NCBI GenBank assembly: GCA_963828855.1
Contig: CAWHGB010000005.1
Location: 62,001-126,000 of the forward strand
DNA from: CAVVEQ01 sp963828855
Lineage (GTDB): Bacteria; Chloroflexota; Anaerolineae; Anaerolineales; Anaerolineaceae
DNA length: 64,000 nucleotides
Direction: 5' to 3'
Position 1 is the stretch's first letter. Each line of letters opens with the position of its first letter. The position numbers and the translations under genes are program-made. Of this stretch, positions 37,268 through 45,821 are shown in pieces. Under the pieces are notes generated by a model. It had not been told where the DNA came from. It worked only from the letters and a program-made list of their open reading frames with translations, and ran no database searches.

Positions 37268-37618
37268 TCACCCATTCTGGGATTGAGATCTCTCTTTAAT
37301 GGCAGCCACCGCCGCGGCGCGGGTGTTCTCTTCCACCGAGATCAGCAGGTTGATCAGCTCTCCCACCGCATAGAGACAAAGCCCCCAGAGCAGCCCGCCA
37401 GCCAGCACCAGAAAGGCTCCAAATAGCCCGGCTGTGAACCCGGCTGAGCCCATATCGACAAAATTCCCGGTGCCGATCACGCTGCTCATCATCTGCGGAC
37501 CGGCGGAAGCAGCCACAACGGTCAGCCCGCAGGCGACCACCGCGAGGATACCGGCCACGATCCCCAGCACCTTGAAAACACTTGCGGTGAACCTCAACAC
37601 ACCGAATTTTTTCTGCAT
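37268..37618 (-). CDS. Small membrane protein of unknown function
   Basis: 116 residues from MQKKFGVLRF (37618), preceded by AAGGAGCG; a longer frame from 37708 lacks a site. Two membrane helices (VLGIVAGILAVVACG and GLFGAFLVLAGGLLWGLCLY) flank a short glycine-rich stretch with a GTGNFVDMG block, and the charged tail ends in EENTRAAAVAAIKERSQ. I do not recognise a named domain. Pairing with the DUF4190 protein on the same strand suggests a shared envelope role, but the gap is about 90 bases and no motif supports a specific function. Confidence 0.7.
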   Translation of the reverse strand: MQKKFGVLRFTASVFKVLGIVAGILAVVACGLTVVAASAGPQMMSSVIGTGNFVDMGSAGFTAGLFGAFLVLAGGLLWGLCLYAVGELINLLISVEENTRAAAVAAIKERSQSQNG

Positions 37619-37791
37619 TTCACGCTCCTTTAGGATACTGTAGCGGAATGGCTGGAATTTTGCAACCCATCCGACATGGAAAAATCCCGATTTTGATGCA
37701 ATTAGCAAGGGTAGATTCTCATGCGCTTCTAATTCTGATTAATTGACCCTTGAAAACCCCTGTGATAAGATGATTTCCAGGCAGTAAAAGA

Positions 37792-39006
37792 ATGACTCTT
37801 CCAGAAGAAAACGATCCTCCCTCCCCGCATAAGGGGAAGGATCATACTCAATCCAAATCCCGTAAACCCGAGCCGCCACCAAGCGGCAGCAATCGCTTCA
37901 ACCAGGCGTGGGAGACCCTCGTCCGCCTCGGGCTGGGGGAGGTATCCATGCGGGCGGCTGCTGGCGTGGCCATGGTGCTGCTCGCCCTGGTGGTCATCTG
38001 GGTGATGGGAAAGTTCTACCTGGGCGGGACGATCGATTCCCCCGCTGCGTCCGTACAGGCAGCCAGCCAACCCACCCCGGATGTGCCTGTCATCCTCCCC
38101 GATTACCAGCCCCTGGCGCTGGTCCGCGGGGTCAGCCGAGAGGCGGACTTGCACACCATCCTGCCCGCCCGCCCGCGCTTTGATGTGGCCTCCTACACCG
38201 TGGAGAAGGGCGACACAATTTTCGGTATCGCCGAGAAATTCAATCTCAAACCCTCCACCCTCCTGTGGGGAAACTATATGACCCTCCAGGATAACCCCCA
38301 CTTTCTCAAACCGGGGATGGAGCTGAACATCCTGCCCCAGGACGGGACCTATTACCAGTGGACAGCGGCAGATGGTTTGAACGGTGTGGCCAAGTACTTC
38401 AAAGTCACCCCCGAAGAAATTATTAACTGGCCGGGCAACCGCCTGGATGCGGCCACTCTTGGCGATTACAGCAAACCCAACATCCCGCCCGGCACCATGC
38501 TCTTCATCCCCGGCGGTACGCGCGAATTCATCACCTGGAGCGCCCCGCGCATCACCCGCTCCGACCCTGCCGTTGCCAAGGTGTTGGGTCCGGGTTTTTG
38601 CGGTACGATCGGGGATGGCGCGGTGGGCACGGGCACTTTCATCTGGCCTGCCCCCCAGCATCACGTATCCGGTTACAACTATTCGCCTGAAACCAACCAC
38701 TCGGCCATCGATATCGGCGGGTATGTGGGTGAGGCAATCTTTGCCTCCGATAACGGCGTGGTGGTGTATTCCGGTTGGAACGATCACGGTTACGGGTACA
38801 TGATCGTCATCGATCACGGTGGTTGGCAAACGCTTTACGCCCACTTAAGCGCGATCAATGCCATCTGCGGACAAAGTGTTTTCCAGGGGGATGTGATCGG
38901 CGCGTTGGGCAACACTGGCAACTCCAGCGGACCGCACCTGCATTTTGAGATGCGCAGCGATGAGTACGGAAAGGTCGATCCGAACCAGTTTCTTCCGCCG
39001 CCTTAA
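37792..39006 (+). CDS. LysM-M23 peptidoglycan endopeptidase
   Basis: 404 residues, intact. A polar start is followed by one membrane helix (about 53-75), two LysM-type regions (TVEKGDTIFGIAEKFNLKPSTLLWGN split as GDTIFGIAEKF and LKPGMELNILP, and a second with GVAKYFKVTPEEIINWPGN), and an M23 metallopeptidase domain from about residue 280. The peptidase shows the zinc-site parts NHSAIDIGG, VVVYSGWNDHGYG, TLYAHLS and GPHLHFE. Such proteins sit in the envelope and cut or regulate cleavage of peptidoglycan crosslinks. It is a single-gene unit with a bidirectional terminator downstream. Confidence 0.9.
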   Translation: MTLPEENDPPSPHKGKDHTQSKSRKPEPPPSGSNRFNQAWETLVRLGLGEVSMRAAAGVAMVLLALVVIWVMGKFYLGGTIDSPAASVQAASQPTPDVPVILPDYQPLALVRGVSREADLHTILPARPRFDVASYTVEKGDTIFGIAEKFNLKPSTLLWGNYMTLQDNPHFLKPGMELNILPQDGTYYQWTAADGLNGVAKYFKVTPEEIINWPGNRLDAATLGDYSKPNIPPGTMLFIPGGTREFITWSAPRITRSDPAVAKVLGPGFCGTIGDGAVGTGTFIWPAPQHHVSGYNYSPETNHSAIDIGGYVGEAIFASDNGVVVYSGWNDHGYGYMIVIDHGGWQTLYAHLSAINAICGQSVFQGDVIGALGNTGNSSGPHLHFEMRSDEYGKVDPNQFLPPP

Positions 39007-39040
39007 AAGAAGGTTGAGTGGTTGAGTGATAAATAAAAAC

Positions 39041-39071
39041 TAAACCGGCAGAGGCAGTCTCCGCCGGTTTT
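39041..39071. terminator. Bidirectional intrinsic terminator
   Basis: AACCGGC...GCCGGTT hairpin with flanking T-rich and A-rich runs, placed between the M23 gene (plus) and the small membrane gene (minus), so it can serve both. Confidence 0.75.
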
Positions 39072-39089
39072 CATTTAATGCTTTTCTGG

Positions 39090-39284
39090 TTATGCTGCCT
39101 CGAGGCGGAACATCTCCACCAGGAAGAAAGCAAGTGCAGCGGTGAAGATCCCACCACCGACGATGGGCAGGGCAAGGGCCATCGAACCGGCCGCATAATT
39201 TAGCGGGATAACCACCATCCCGACCCCGACCGCGGTCAAAACCGCAAAAACCACCACAACTTTCACCATCATTTGCTTTTTCAT
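39090..39284 (-). CDS. Small two-helix membrane protein, probable TetR target
   Basis: 64 residues: MKKQMMVKVVVVFAVLTA starts the first helix, a short loop (NYAAGSMALA) and a second helix end in VEMFRLEAA. A strong AAGGAG ribosome site lies seven bases before the ATG. It matches no family I know. The TetR gene lies 66 bases upstream on the same strand, and a palindrome like the one over the TetR start lies between them. The pair is therefore likely to be regulated together. Small membrane proteins next to TetR genes are often efflux or stress accessories, but that is only a guess. Confidence 0.65.
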   Translation of the reverse strand: MKKQMMVKVVVVFAVLTAVGVGMVVIPLNYAAGSMALALPIVGGGIFTAALAFFLVEMFRLEAA

Positions 39285-39312
39285 TTCTTTCTCCTTTTGA
39301 AATAATATTTTT

Positions 39313-39334
39313 ATACATATCTGTTTGTATGTAT
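39313..39334. promoter_or_regulatory. Palindromic operator candidate 2 (TetR)
   Basis: ATACATAT-CTGTTT-GTATGTAT, an inverted repeat in the gap between the TetR gene and the small membrane gene. It shares arms with the palindrome at 39958-39983. Confidence 0.6.
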
Positions 39335-39350
39335 AATTTCCAAAAAAATA

Positions 39351-39959
39351 TTATGCCTGAACTCCCCTCAAGTAGACTTCCGCAAACGCGTCGGCAGTAA
39401 CGCCAAGCGAAAATGCCGACGGATCGCTCAACCACAGGTATATGATCCCGTTCTGAAACGCGAGGAAAGCTCTTGCCGCGAGAACTGGATCCAGGTCTTT
39501 GCGGAGCGCGCCGGAATCAATTCCCTGCTTCATTGTTTCGGCTATACCTTGGATCAGGGCGTGATTCGACTCTACCTGGCGCTTCCGCCAGTCTTCCTTC
39601 GGGTCGGAGTATCCGGATTTAAATAGGCTGATCTCCATCATGGAATGTAATTCATGGTCGGTCTCGACTGCTTTCAGCATCCGGGCGAACACCCGGGCGA
39701 GGATCTGGGTGAAAGTGCCGCCTTCGGAGGCAGCCTGTTGCAGGATGAGCGTCCCCCGCGATGAATATTTTTCCATCAGGGCGTTAAAAAGCTCGGTCTT
39801 GCTGCCAAAGTGCCAATAGATCGCTCCGCGGGTGACCCCGGCTTCGCGGGCGACATCTTCCAGGGTGGCCGCGTCATAACCCTTACGCCCGAAAACCACA
39901 AGACCGGCCAGGAGCAGATTCTCGCGGGTGATTGCGGCTTCCTCTTTTGTTCTCTTCAT
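39351..39959 (-). CDS. TetR/AcrR-family transcriptional regulator
   Basis: 202 residues, intact. The N-terminal helix-turn-helix reads TLEDVAREAGVTRGAIYWHF followed by KTELFNALMEK, typical of the AcrR group. The C-terminal ligand-binding half is helical (LARVFARMLKAVETDHELHSM) and, as usual, does not reveal the ligand. A palindrome overlaps its own start codon, and a second lies before the downstream membrane gene, so it most likely represses both itself and that gene. No transporter operon is adjacent. Confidence 0.9.
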   Translation of the reverse strand: MKRTKEEAAITRENLLLAGLVVFGRKGYDAATLEDVAREAGVTRGAIYWHFGSKTELFNALMEKYSSRGTLILQQAASEGGTFTQILARVFARMLKAVETDHELHSMMEISLFKSGYSDPKEDWRKRQVESNHALIQGIAETMKQGIDSGALRKDLDPVLAARAFLAFQNGIIYLWLSDPSAFSLGVTADAFAEVYLRGVQA

Positions 39960-39983
39960 ACATACATTCTAGCATGTTTGTAT
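39958..39983. promoter_or_regulatory. Palindromic operator candidate 1 (TetR autoregulation)
   Basis: ATACATACAT-TCTAGC-ATGTTTGTAT, a near-perfect ten-base inverted repeat over the start of the TetR gene, similar in sequence to AcrR-type operators. Confidence 0.65.
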
Positions 39984-40007
39984 AAAAAAGTCAATAGGCA
40001 ATTTTGT

Positions 40008-40583
40008 TTAATCCAGATTCTTTCTCATCACCGGATGATGCTCGCTGCGCCGGGCGGCCTCGTGAAAACCGGCTTTCTCAAACTCGGTTGTGATCCCTTC
40101 ATAAGCACTAATGCCCCCCAGCCGCTTATACGGATCCATCGGGTAGCCTTCCACGATCCTGGCGCCTTGCGAGCCGGCATAATCCACCGCAGCGTTGATC
40201 AGCGGAAGCATCAATCCGCGCTTGCGATGCGATTTCGCAATATAAAAACACACGATCGACCACACCTTCTGGTCGTCCACCGGCGCAAGCACGGTCGACT
40301 GAGCGAGCAGGACGAACTCCTCCCGTTTTCCCACCGAGATCCAGCCCACCGGCCGCTCACCCTCGTATGCCAGTAACCCGGGGACCGTGCCGCCTTCCAC
40401 GAGGGATTTCATTCCCTGGCGGAAGGGTTCCCCCTGGCTTTTCGTGAACTCCTTGCGCGGCACGCGCCAGTACATGCACCAGCAGCCGGCACATGCGCCG
40501 CGGGGTCCGAATAGAGATTCGAGATCAGCCCAATTCTCCGGCGTTACCGGCTTGAAAACGTAATCTCCCGATTGTCGATCCAT
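40008..40583 (-). CDS. GNAT-family N-acetyltransferase
   Basis: 191 residues from MDRQSGDYVF (40583), chosen for the GGGGAGG site just before it. The longer frame from 40652 would read across it. Features fit a GNAT fold: GACAGCWCMYWR near the start, LLAYEGERPVGWISVG (strand 4), VCFYIAKSHRKRGLMLPLINAAVDYA (the acetyl-CoA loop region, here with SHRKRGL in place of the usual QxxGxG/A), and a C-terminal GFHEAARRSEHHPVMRK. The cysteine-rich GACAGCWCMYW block occurs in a subgroup of such acetyltransferases. Substrate unknown. It is divergent from dnaN. Confidence 0.8.
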   Translation of the reverse strand: MDRQSGDYVFKPVTPENWADLESLFGPRGACAGCWCMYWRVPRKEFTKSQGEPFRQGMKSLVEGGTVPGLLAYEGERPVGWISVGKREEFVLLAQSTVLAPVDDQKVWSIVCFYIAKSHRKRGLMLPLINAAVDYAGSQGARIVEGYPMDPYKRLGGISAYEGITTEFEKAGFHEAARRSEHHPVMRKNLD

Positions 40584-40685
40584 CTGAACCTCCCCATATC
40601 GCTTTGAGAGCGATCTCCCATTTGGTGTAAAATGTAAGTGTATTGTATCCATTTTGATTAATCATTTCTACTCGAGGTGGTGTCC

Positions 40686-41819
40686 ATGAAGGTGATGGTT
40701 TCCCAACCCCAGTTAGCGCACGGATTGAACCTGGTTTCGAAGGCGGTTTCACCGCGTTCCACCCTGCCCGTGCTTGCCAATATCCTGATCGCCACCGAGG
40801 ATGACGGCCGCCTGCGTTTATCTGCGACGAACCTGGAGCAGGGCATCACCGCCTGGCTCCCCATGCAGGGAAACGACGGCACCCTCACAACAACAATCCC
40901 CGCTCGCATCTTCCAGGACCTGGTCAACACCCTGCCAGCCGAGATGGTCACCCTGGACTTGCCCGAGAATTCCATGAATCTGACGGTGAGCTGCGGTTAT
41001 TCGGTGACCAGTATCAATTGCATCGACGCGGTCGAGTTTCCGCCCATGCCCGTGCCCGATCTGAGTGAGGCAGTGGAGCTGAACATAAGCGATTTCAAGG
41101 AGATGATCCAGCAGGTCGCCTTTGCCGCCTCCACTGATGATGCCCGCCCGGTGCTGCAGGGCGTCTCGCTGAATATAAGCGGGAACGAGGTCATCCTGGC
41201 TGCCACCGACGGGTTCCGCATCTCCGTGCGTAAAGCCTCCCTCACCATCCCGGCTCCCAATGCGGTATCCGCAATCATCCCCGCGCGCGCCCTCACCGAG
41301 CTGGCCCGTATCGCCGCGGATGGCGATAAATCCGTGCAGATGGCGCTCCCCAAGGGTCGCGGGCAGGTGATTTTCCATCTAAAAGATGCCGAATTAGTCT
41401 CACAATTGATCGAGGGAAATTTCCCCGATTACCGCGTGATCATCCCGCGCTCCTCCAAGACCCGCACCATTCTGAGCACCGGGCAGTTCCGCGAAGCCTG
41501 CAAGCGTTCCGAGATCATCGCCCGCGAATCCAACAACGTGGTGCGCCTGAACATCCAGCCCGCTTCAGGCGGACCGGGTGCGGTCTTGATCCATGCCACC
41601 TCCGAGGAAACCGGCAACACCGAGGACCGCGTGGAAGCCAACGTGGATGGCCCTGAGCTGCTGATCGCCTTCAACGTGCAGTTCCTCAACCAGGTGCTGG
41701 ATGTAATTCGCAGTCCCGAATTTTCACTGGAGACAAACGCCAACAACACCCCCGGGCTCCTCCGCCCGGTGGGGGATGACACCTTTGAACATGTCATCAT
41801 GCCCATGCACCTGGGCTGA
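40686..41819 (+). CDS. dnaN: DNA polymerase III beta subunit (sliding clamp)
   Basis: 377 residues, intact. The ATG at 40686 follows GAGGTGG; the frame also opens at 40677. The three clamp domains can be followed by their family wording: LPVLANILIAT and LRLSATNLEQGI; LQGVSLNISGNEVILAATDGFRISVRK, given as LAATDGFRIS; then LIEGNFPDYRVIIPRS and the conserved end PVGDDTFEHVIMPMHL. The ring-shaped dimer tethers DNA polymerase to DNA. dnaA and recF, its usual neighbours, are not within the window on either side. Two parS sites 2.5 kb downstream suggest this is nevertheless origin-proximal. Confidence 0.95.
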   Translation: MKVMVSQPQLAHGLNLVSKAVSPRSTLPVLANILIATEDDGRLRLSATNLEQGITAWLPMQGNDGTLTTTIPARIFQDLVNTLPAEMVTLDLPENSMNLTVSCGYSVTSINCIDAVEFPPMPVPDLSEAVELNISDFKEMIQQVAFAASTDDARPVLQGVSLNISGNEVILAATDGFRISVRKASLTIPAPNAVSAIIPARALTELARIAADGDKSVQMALPKGRGQVIFHLKDAELVSQLIEGNFPDYRVIIPRSSKTRTILSTGQFREACKRSEIIARESNNVVRLNIQPASGGPGAVLIHATSEETGNTEDRVEANVDGPELLIAFNVQFLNQVLDVIRSPEFSLETNANNTPGLLRPVGDDTFEHVIMPMHLG

Positions 41820-41841
41820 TCCTTTCATAAAAAGCCCACTC

Positions 41842-41867
41842 CGCCCCCGCCACCGGGGGCGATTTTC
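41842..41867 (+). terminator. Intrinsic terminator after dnaN
   Basis: CGCCCCCG-CCAC-CGGGGGCG stem followed by ATTTTCT, 22 bases after the dnaN stop. Confidence 0.8.
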
Positions 41868-41887
41868 TAGGATTTCCTGAACCGACC

Positions 41888-44250
41888 ATGAACCCCCAGC
41901 TCAATATCAACGAAAACCTGGTGCGCATCTCTTTTTCCCTGAGCCAGTATCCCATCCTCAGCCCTTCCATCAGGGCGCGCATGCGCCGGGAACTCTTCAC
42001 CCGCGGGTACATCGACGCTCAAGGCTTTGAAGCCGAGGTACGCGAGCAGGCCATCGCCACCCAGAAAATGGAGGGCCTGCACGACCCGGTCCACGAGGAA
42101 CCTGCTGAGATCTGGGACCAGCGCATCGAGCGCGTCCGCGAGCAGCACACTGACCTGGTCTACAGCCAGCATTTCGATTTCCAGTCCTTCGAAGCAATTG
42201 GTTAAGGCCGTCCTGGCCGAACGCGGGGTGGGCGACCGGGAGCATGTGCTCACGGTCAACCCGGAGCTATCCTCGATGGAAGTGGTCTTCGAGCAGGCAC
42301 TTGCAATAGAACAAATGTCCGATTCGCGTCGCAGCCGCTTTGAAGCCCGGCTACAGGAGCTCAAGGTTGTTCTCATCCGCAACCTGATCAGCGACCAGCT
42401 TGCCCTACATCAATATTGCCAAGGAATTCTTCACTGTCGAGCGATCTCTTCGAGATCCAGGGGCACAAGATCGGACGCGGCAAGATCGGTGGCAAGGCGG
42501 CCGGGATGTTGCTGGCGCACCGGGTGTTGAAAAAGAATGCGCCCGGGGATCTGCTCTGCTGTTTGAAACCGGCGGAATCCTTCTTCATCGGCTCTGATGA
42601 AATGTACACCTTCATGGCGCTCAACAACCTGGTGCACTGGAACGACCAGAAATACAAAGATGAAGATGCAATGCGCAGCGAGTTCGAGCAGATCCAGAAG
42701 GAATACGAAAAAGGACGTTTTCCCGCGGACGTCCTCCAAAAACTGGAAGAGCTCCTCACTTCCGTGGGAAAAAGCCCGCTCATCGTACGCTCGTCCAGCC
42801 TGCTGGAGGATAACTTCGGCACTTCCTTCGCCGGGAAATACGAGAGTATTTTTGTCCCCAACCAGTCCACCCCGCGCAAAAACCTGAAAGCCCTCACCCG
42901 CGCCATCGCCCTGGTGTATGCCTCCACCCTGAATCCCGACGCTTTGCTCTACCGGCGCTCCAAGGGGCTGCAGGATTACGACGAACGGATGGGCATCCTC
43001 CTCCAGGTGGTGCAGGGGGAGCGCTTCGGGCAGTATTTGCTTCCCGGAAGCGCAGGCGTGGCTTTCAGCCGTAACCTCTACCGCTGGGCACCGCAAATCC
43101 GCCGCGAGGATGGCTTTATCCGTCTGGTGTGGGGGTCTGGGAACGCGCGCGGTGGAACGGGTGGGCAACGATTACCCGCGCCTGATCGCGCTCAGCCACC
43201 CGCTGCTGCGCCCTTCAAGCGATCCGAAGTCCATCCGGCGCTATTCCCAGCAGTTTGTGGACCTGATCGACCTGGAGGGGAACGAGTTCGCCACCGAACC
43301 CATCCACACCGTGCTCAATTCCGATTACCCCCCGCTGCGATACCTCGCACAGACCGAGGAGGACGGTTACTTCGTTTCCCTGAAAAGCCGGATCATCAAC
43401 GGGGATGCGAACAAGCTGGTGCTCACATTCGATGAACTGCTGCGCCGCACCCCCTTTGCCGAACGAATGCGCACCATCCTGGGGGTTCTGGAAAAAGGAT
43501 ACCGCTCCCCTGTGGACGTGGAATTCTGCCTGAGTATCCACGTGGCGGGCGGATGGCAGCGGCGACCTGGTCATCACCCTGCTGCAGTGCCGCCCGCAGA
43601 GCCACCTGGTGGATACCGGCAACGCTACGGTACCGCAGGATATATCCATCGATAAAACCCTCTTTTCCACCCATTTCATGGTTCCACGCGGACGGATCGG
43701 GAATATCGAGTTCATCGTCTTTTCGTCCCCCCCGAAAAGTATTTCGCCCTGCCCACCCGCGACCTGCGCGTGCGCCTGGCGCGTACCATCGGGCGGCTGA
43801 ATGCCGCCCTTGAGAAGAAAAACTTTATCTGCATCGGTCCCGGCCGTTGGGGAAGCTCCAACGCAGACCTGGGTGTGCCGATCAATTACGGCGATATCTA
43901 CCACACCCGCGCCCTGGTGGAGCTGGCCGGGCAGGGCTATCGGGCTGCCCCCTGAGCCCTCCCTGGGTACCCATTTCTTCCAGGACCTGCTGGAAGCACA
44001 GATCTACCCGCTTGCCATCTACCTGGATGACCCCACCAGCGTTTTCTGCCGGGATTGCCTGGATACAGCACCGGATTGCGCGGCGGAGCTTATCGATGTT
44101 CCCCGCGAGGTCGCGGAGGCATTGAAATTGGTGCGAGTTTCTGATATGCAGCCGGGTCATTACCTTCAGCTGGTCATGGATGATGACCAGCAACCAGGCC
44201 CTGGCATTTTTCACTCCCGTTTCAATAGAATAACGACCGAACCCGAATGA
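41888..44250 (+). CDS. PEP/pyruvate-binding (PPDK N-domain) protein (heavily frameshifted)
   Basis: About 785 residues, rebuilt across breaks near 42190, 42400, 42425, 43130, 43545, 43735 and 43955. After a helical N-terminus, the PPDK/PEP-synthase ATP-grasp domain appears: KIGGKAAGMLLAHRVL, SPLIVRSSSLLEDNFGTSFAGKYES given as VRSSSLLEDNFG, then a middle region with GLGTRAVERVG and a C-terminal ICIGPGRWGSSNADLGVPINYGDI. No phosphohistidine swivelling domain or PEP-utilising TIM barrel follows, so it cannot be a full PEP synthase. Regulation or nucleotide-dependent phosphotransfer with a partner is possible. It lies between dnaN and parS. The start at 41888 is not backed by a clear ribosome site. 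Confidence 0.75.
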
Positions 44251-44267
44251 GGGTCCGGTCGTTATTT
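44229..44267 (+). terminator. Intrinsic terminator overlapping the end of the PEP-binding gene
   Basis: AATAACGACCG-A-ACCC / GGGT-C-CGGTCGTTATT hairpin followed by TAAAATTG. The rising arm contains the last codons of the gene. Confidence 0.8.
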
Positions 44268-44272
44268 AAAAT

Positions 44273-44288
44273 TGTTTCACGTGAAACG
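44273..44288. promoter_or_regulatory. parS site 1
   Basis: TGTTTCACGTGAAACG, 15 of 16 bases of the near-universal bacterial parS palindrome bound by ParB. Confidence 0.85.
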
Positions 44289-44310
44289 AATCTTCTCAAT
44301 TTTTCACGGG

Positions 44311-44326
44311 TGTTTCACGTGAAACA
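44311..44326. promoter_or_regulatory. parS site 2
   Basis: TGTTTCACGTGAAACA, a perfect 16-base parS palindrome, 22 bases after site 1. ParB loads at such sites to organise and segregate the origin region. Confidence 0.93.
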
Positions 44327-44377
44327 ACCCATTGGTAACATTTTTCAAATCAACCATTCAACAGCTCAACCTATCTA

Positions 44378-45748
44378 CTATTTTGCTCCCTTGATCCACC
44401 CTGCGATCTGGTCGATGACGGCATTCGCCACGGAAGCCGGCTGCATGTATTCCTCGGGGGTAGCCATACCTTCACCGGTCATGAAAAGGTGGTTCAGGTC
44501 AGGGTAAAAGACCAGTTTGGCGTTGGGCTTATCCTTCAAGGTCTGCTGCCAGAGGTCAAAATCAGCCTTGGTCACCTGGTAATCCCTGCCGCCCTGGAGG
44601 AGCAGGATAGGCATGGCGAGGGTCTTCGCGGTTTCGGCGGGATGGTAATCGCGCAGATCCAGCCACCAGGCAGCCGGGATGCCCAAAGGCAGCTCCTCGG
44701 CGGGGGTATCGGAGCTTAATGCCGGATCTTTGACCTTCGCGGCAGCGGTTTTGACCATCTGGAGCTGCGATTTCTCCGCGTCTGAAATCGTTCCATCCAG
44801 CCCGGCGATGTAGGTAAGTTGGTCCGTGACGGTATCCTCCAGACTGCCCGCCAGTCCGGCCAGGATGATCAGCCCTGCCAGATCGGGATATTGCTCGCCA
44901 ATTCGCGGTGCAGCCATGCCGCCCTGGCTGTGACCCAGGACATAGATCTGCTTGGGATCGATGCGCTTATCCTTTGCGAGCAGCTTCGCAGCCAGGATGG
45001 CGTCGTCGCTGGTCTCCTCATCGAGGGTGAGGCTTTTCAGCACTTCCGGGGTAAAAGCTTCCGCGTGGGCATTGGTGCGTTTATCGTAGCGCAGCACGGC
45101 GATCCCCTGGCTGGCAAGTCCCCAGGCGATATCTTTGAAAGGCCGGTTTGGGCCAATGGTTTCGTCTCTATCGTTCGGACCTGAACCATGCACCAGTACA
45201 ACTGCTGGGAAGGGACCCTTACCCTTGGGCAAGGTCAGGGTTCCGGGGAGAGCCCATTTACCGCTGCCGATGGTCACTTCTTCCTCGGTGAACTTACCTG
45301 TATCCACATAGGCAGGCTGGATATAGGCTGCCGGCGTGGGTGTGGTGGCAGGTTGGAAATTCAATCCGGAGATCTTCATGTCCTTATTGAAAACCACATT
45401 GATGATCAGCGCCTGCTTTTCGAAATTCACCGGTACTGAAGCTACCAGGAATCCCTGTTTGGATTCCACGCTGGCGCTGCCGCGTCCCTGGTACTTGCCA
45501 ACCTGGGCGACGAGCTGATCCCATAAACCGGCTACCTGTTCCAGCGGTAAAGCTTTGGCCACCTTCTCGTCGAAGAGTGCGAAGACCGCGTCTGCATTCC
45601 CTGCAGCCAGGTCATCCACCACTTTCTCGCCGGCAGCGGCAATGGCGGGGTCGGATGTGGGCGTGGGGCCTGCCGGTGCTTTTGCCCCGCAGGCTGCCAA
45701 CACAAGAAGGATCAGCGGCACTGCGATGAAATATAAAAGTTTCTTCAT
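44378..45748 (-). CDS. Lipoprotein with DUF3887-like and alpha/beta hydrolase domains
   Basis: 456 residues, intact. The lipobox LVLAAC (Cys about 20) marks a lipoprotein. A DUF3887-like domain (about 35-135; VVDDLAAGNADAVFALFDEKV) precedes an alpha/beta hydrolase. The hydrolase shows VVLVHGSGPNDRDE (oxyanion region), the nucleophile elbow LGHSQGG, the acid GGRDYQV and the histidine DLNHLF, a full Ser-Asp-His set. This domain pair is known from secreted esterases related to EstA/Bee-type enzymes. It would act outside the membrane on an ester or thioester, substrate unknown. Slipin lies just upstream on the same strand but with its own terminator in between. Confidence 0.88.
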   Translation of the reverse strand: MKKLLYFIAVPLILLVLAACGAKAPAGPTPTSDPAIAAAGEKVVDDLAAGNADAVFALFDEKVAKALPLEQVAGLWDQLVAQVGKYQGRGSASVESKQGFLVASVPVNFEKQALIINVVFNKDMKISGLNFQPATTPTPAAYIQPAYVDTGKFTEEEVTIGSGKWALPGTLTLPKGKGPFPAVVLVHGSGPNDRDETIGPNRPFKDIAWGLASQGIAVLRYDKRTNAHAEAFTPEVLKSLTLDEETSDDAILAAKLLAKDKRIDPKQIYVLGHSQGGMAAPRIGEQYPDLAGLIILAGLAGSLEDTVTDQLTYIAGLDGTISDAEKSQLQMVKTAAAKVKDPALSSDTPAEELPLGIPAAWWLDLRDYHPAETAKTLAMPILLLQGGRDYQVTKADFDLWQQTLKDKPNAKLVFYPDLNHLFMTGEGMATPEEYMQPASVANAVIDQIAGWIKGAK

Positions 45749-45776
45749 GATATTAATTTCCTTATTTATTAAAATT

Positions 45777-45800
45777 CCCGGCGGGAGCTCCCCGCCGGGA
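45777..45800 (-). terminator. Intrinsic terminator after the slipin gene
   Basis: Nine-pair stem CCCGGCGGG / CCCGCCGGG with loop GAGCT, followed on the minus strand by AATTTTAAT. It separates the slipin gene from the esterase lipoprotein. Confidence 0.8.
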
Positions 45801-45821
45801 TTGGGCAGAGTTATTTCTGGT

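Noticed and set aside
37729..38844. 371-codon minus-strand frame opposite the M23 peptidase
   Set aside because: The plus strand has clear LysM and M23 motifs; the minus reading is low-complexity His/Gly/Asp-rich, typical of an antisense shadow.
44247..44507. 86-codon plus-strand frame over the parS sites
   Set aside because: It is only the translation of the parS palindromes and the reverse of the esterase gene, with no family features.
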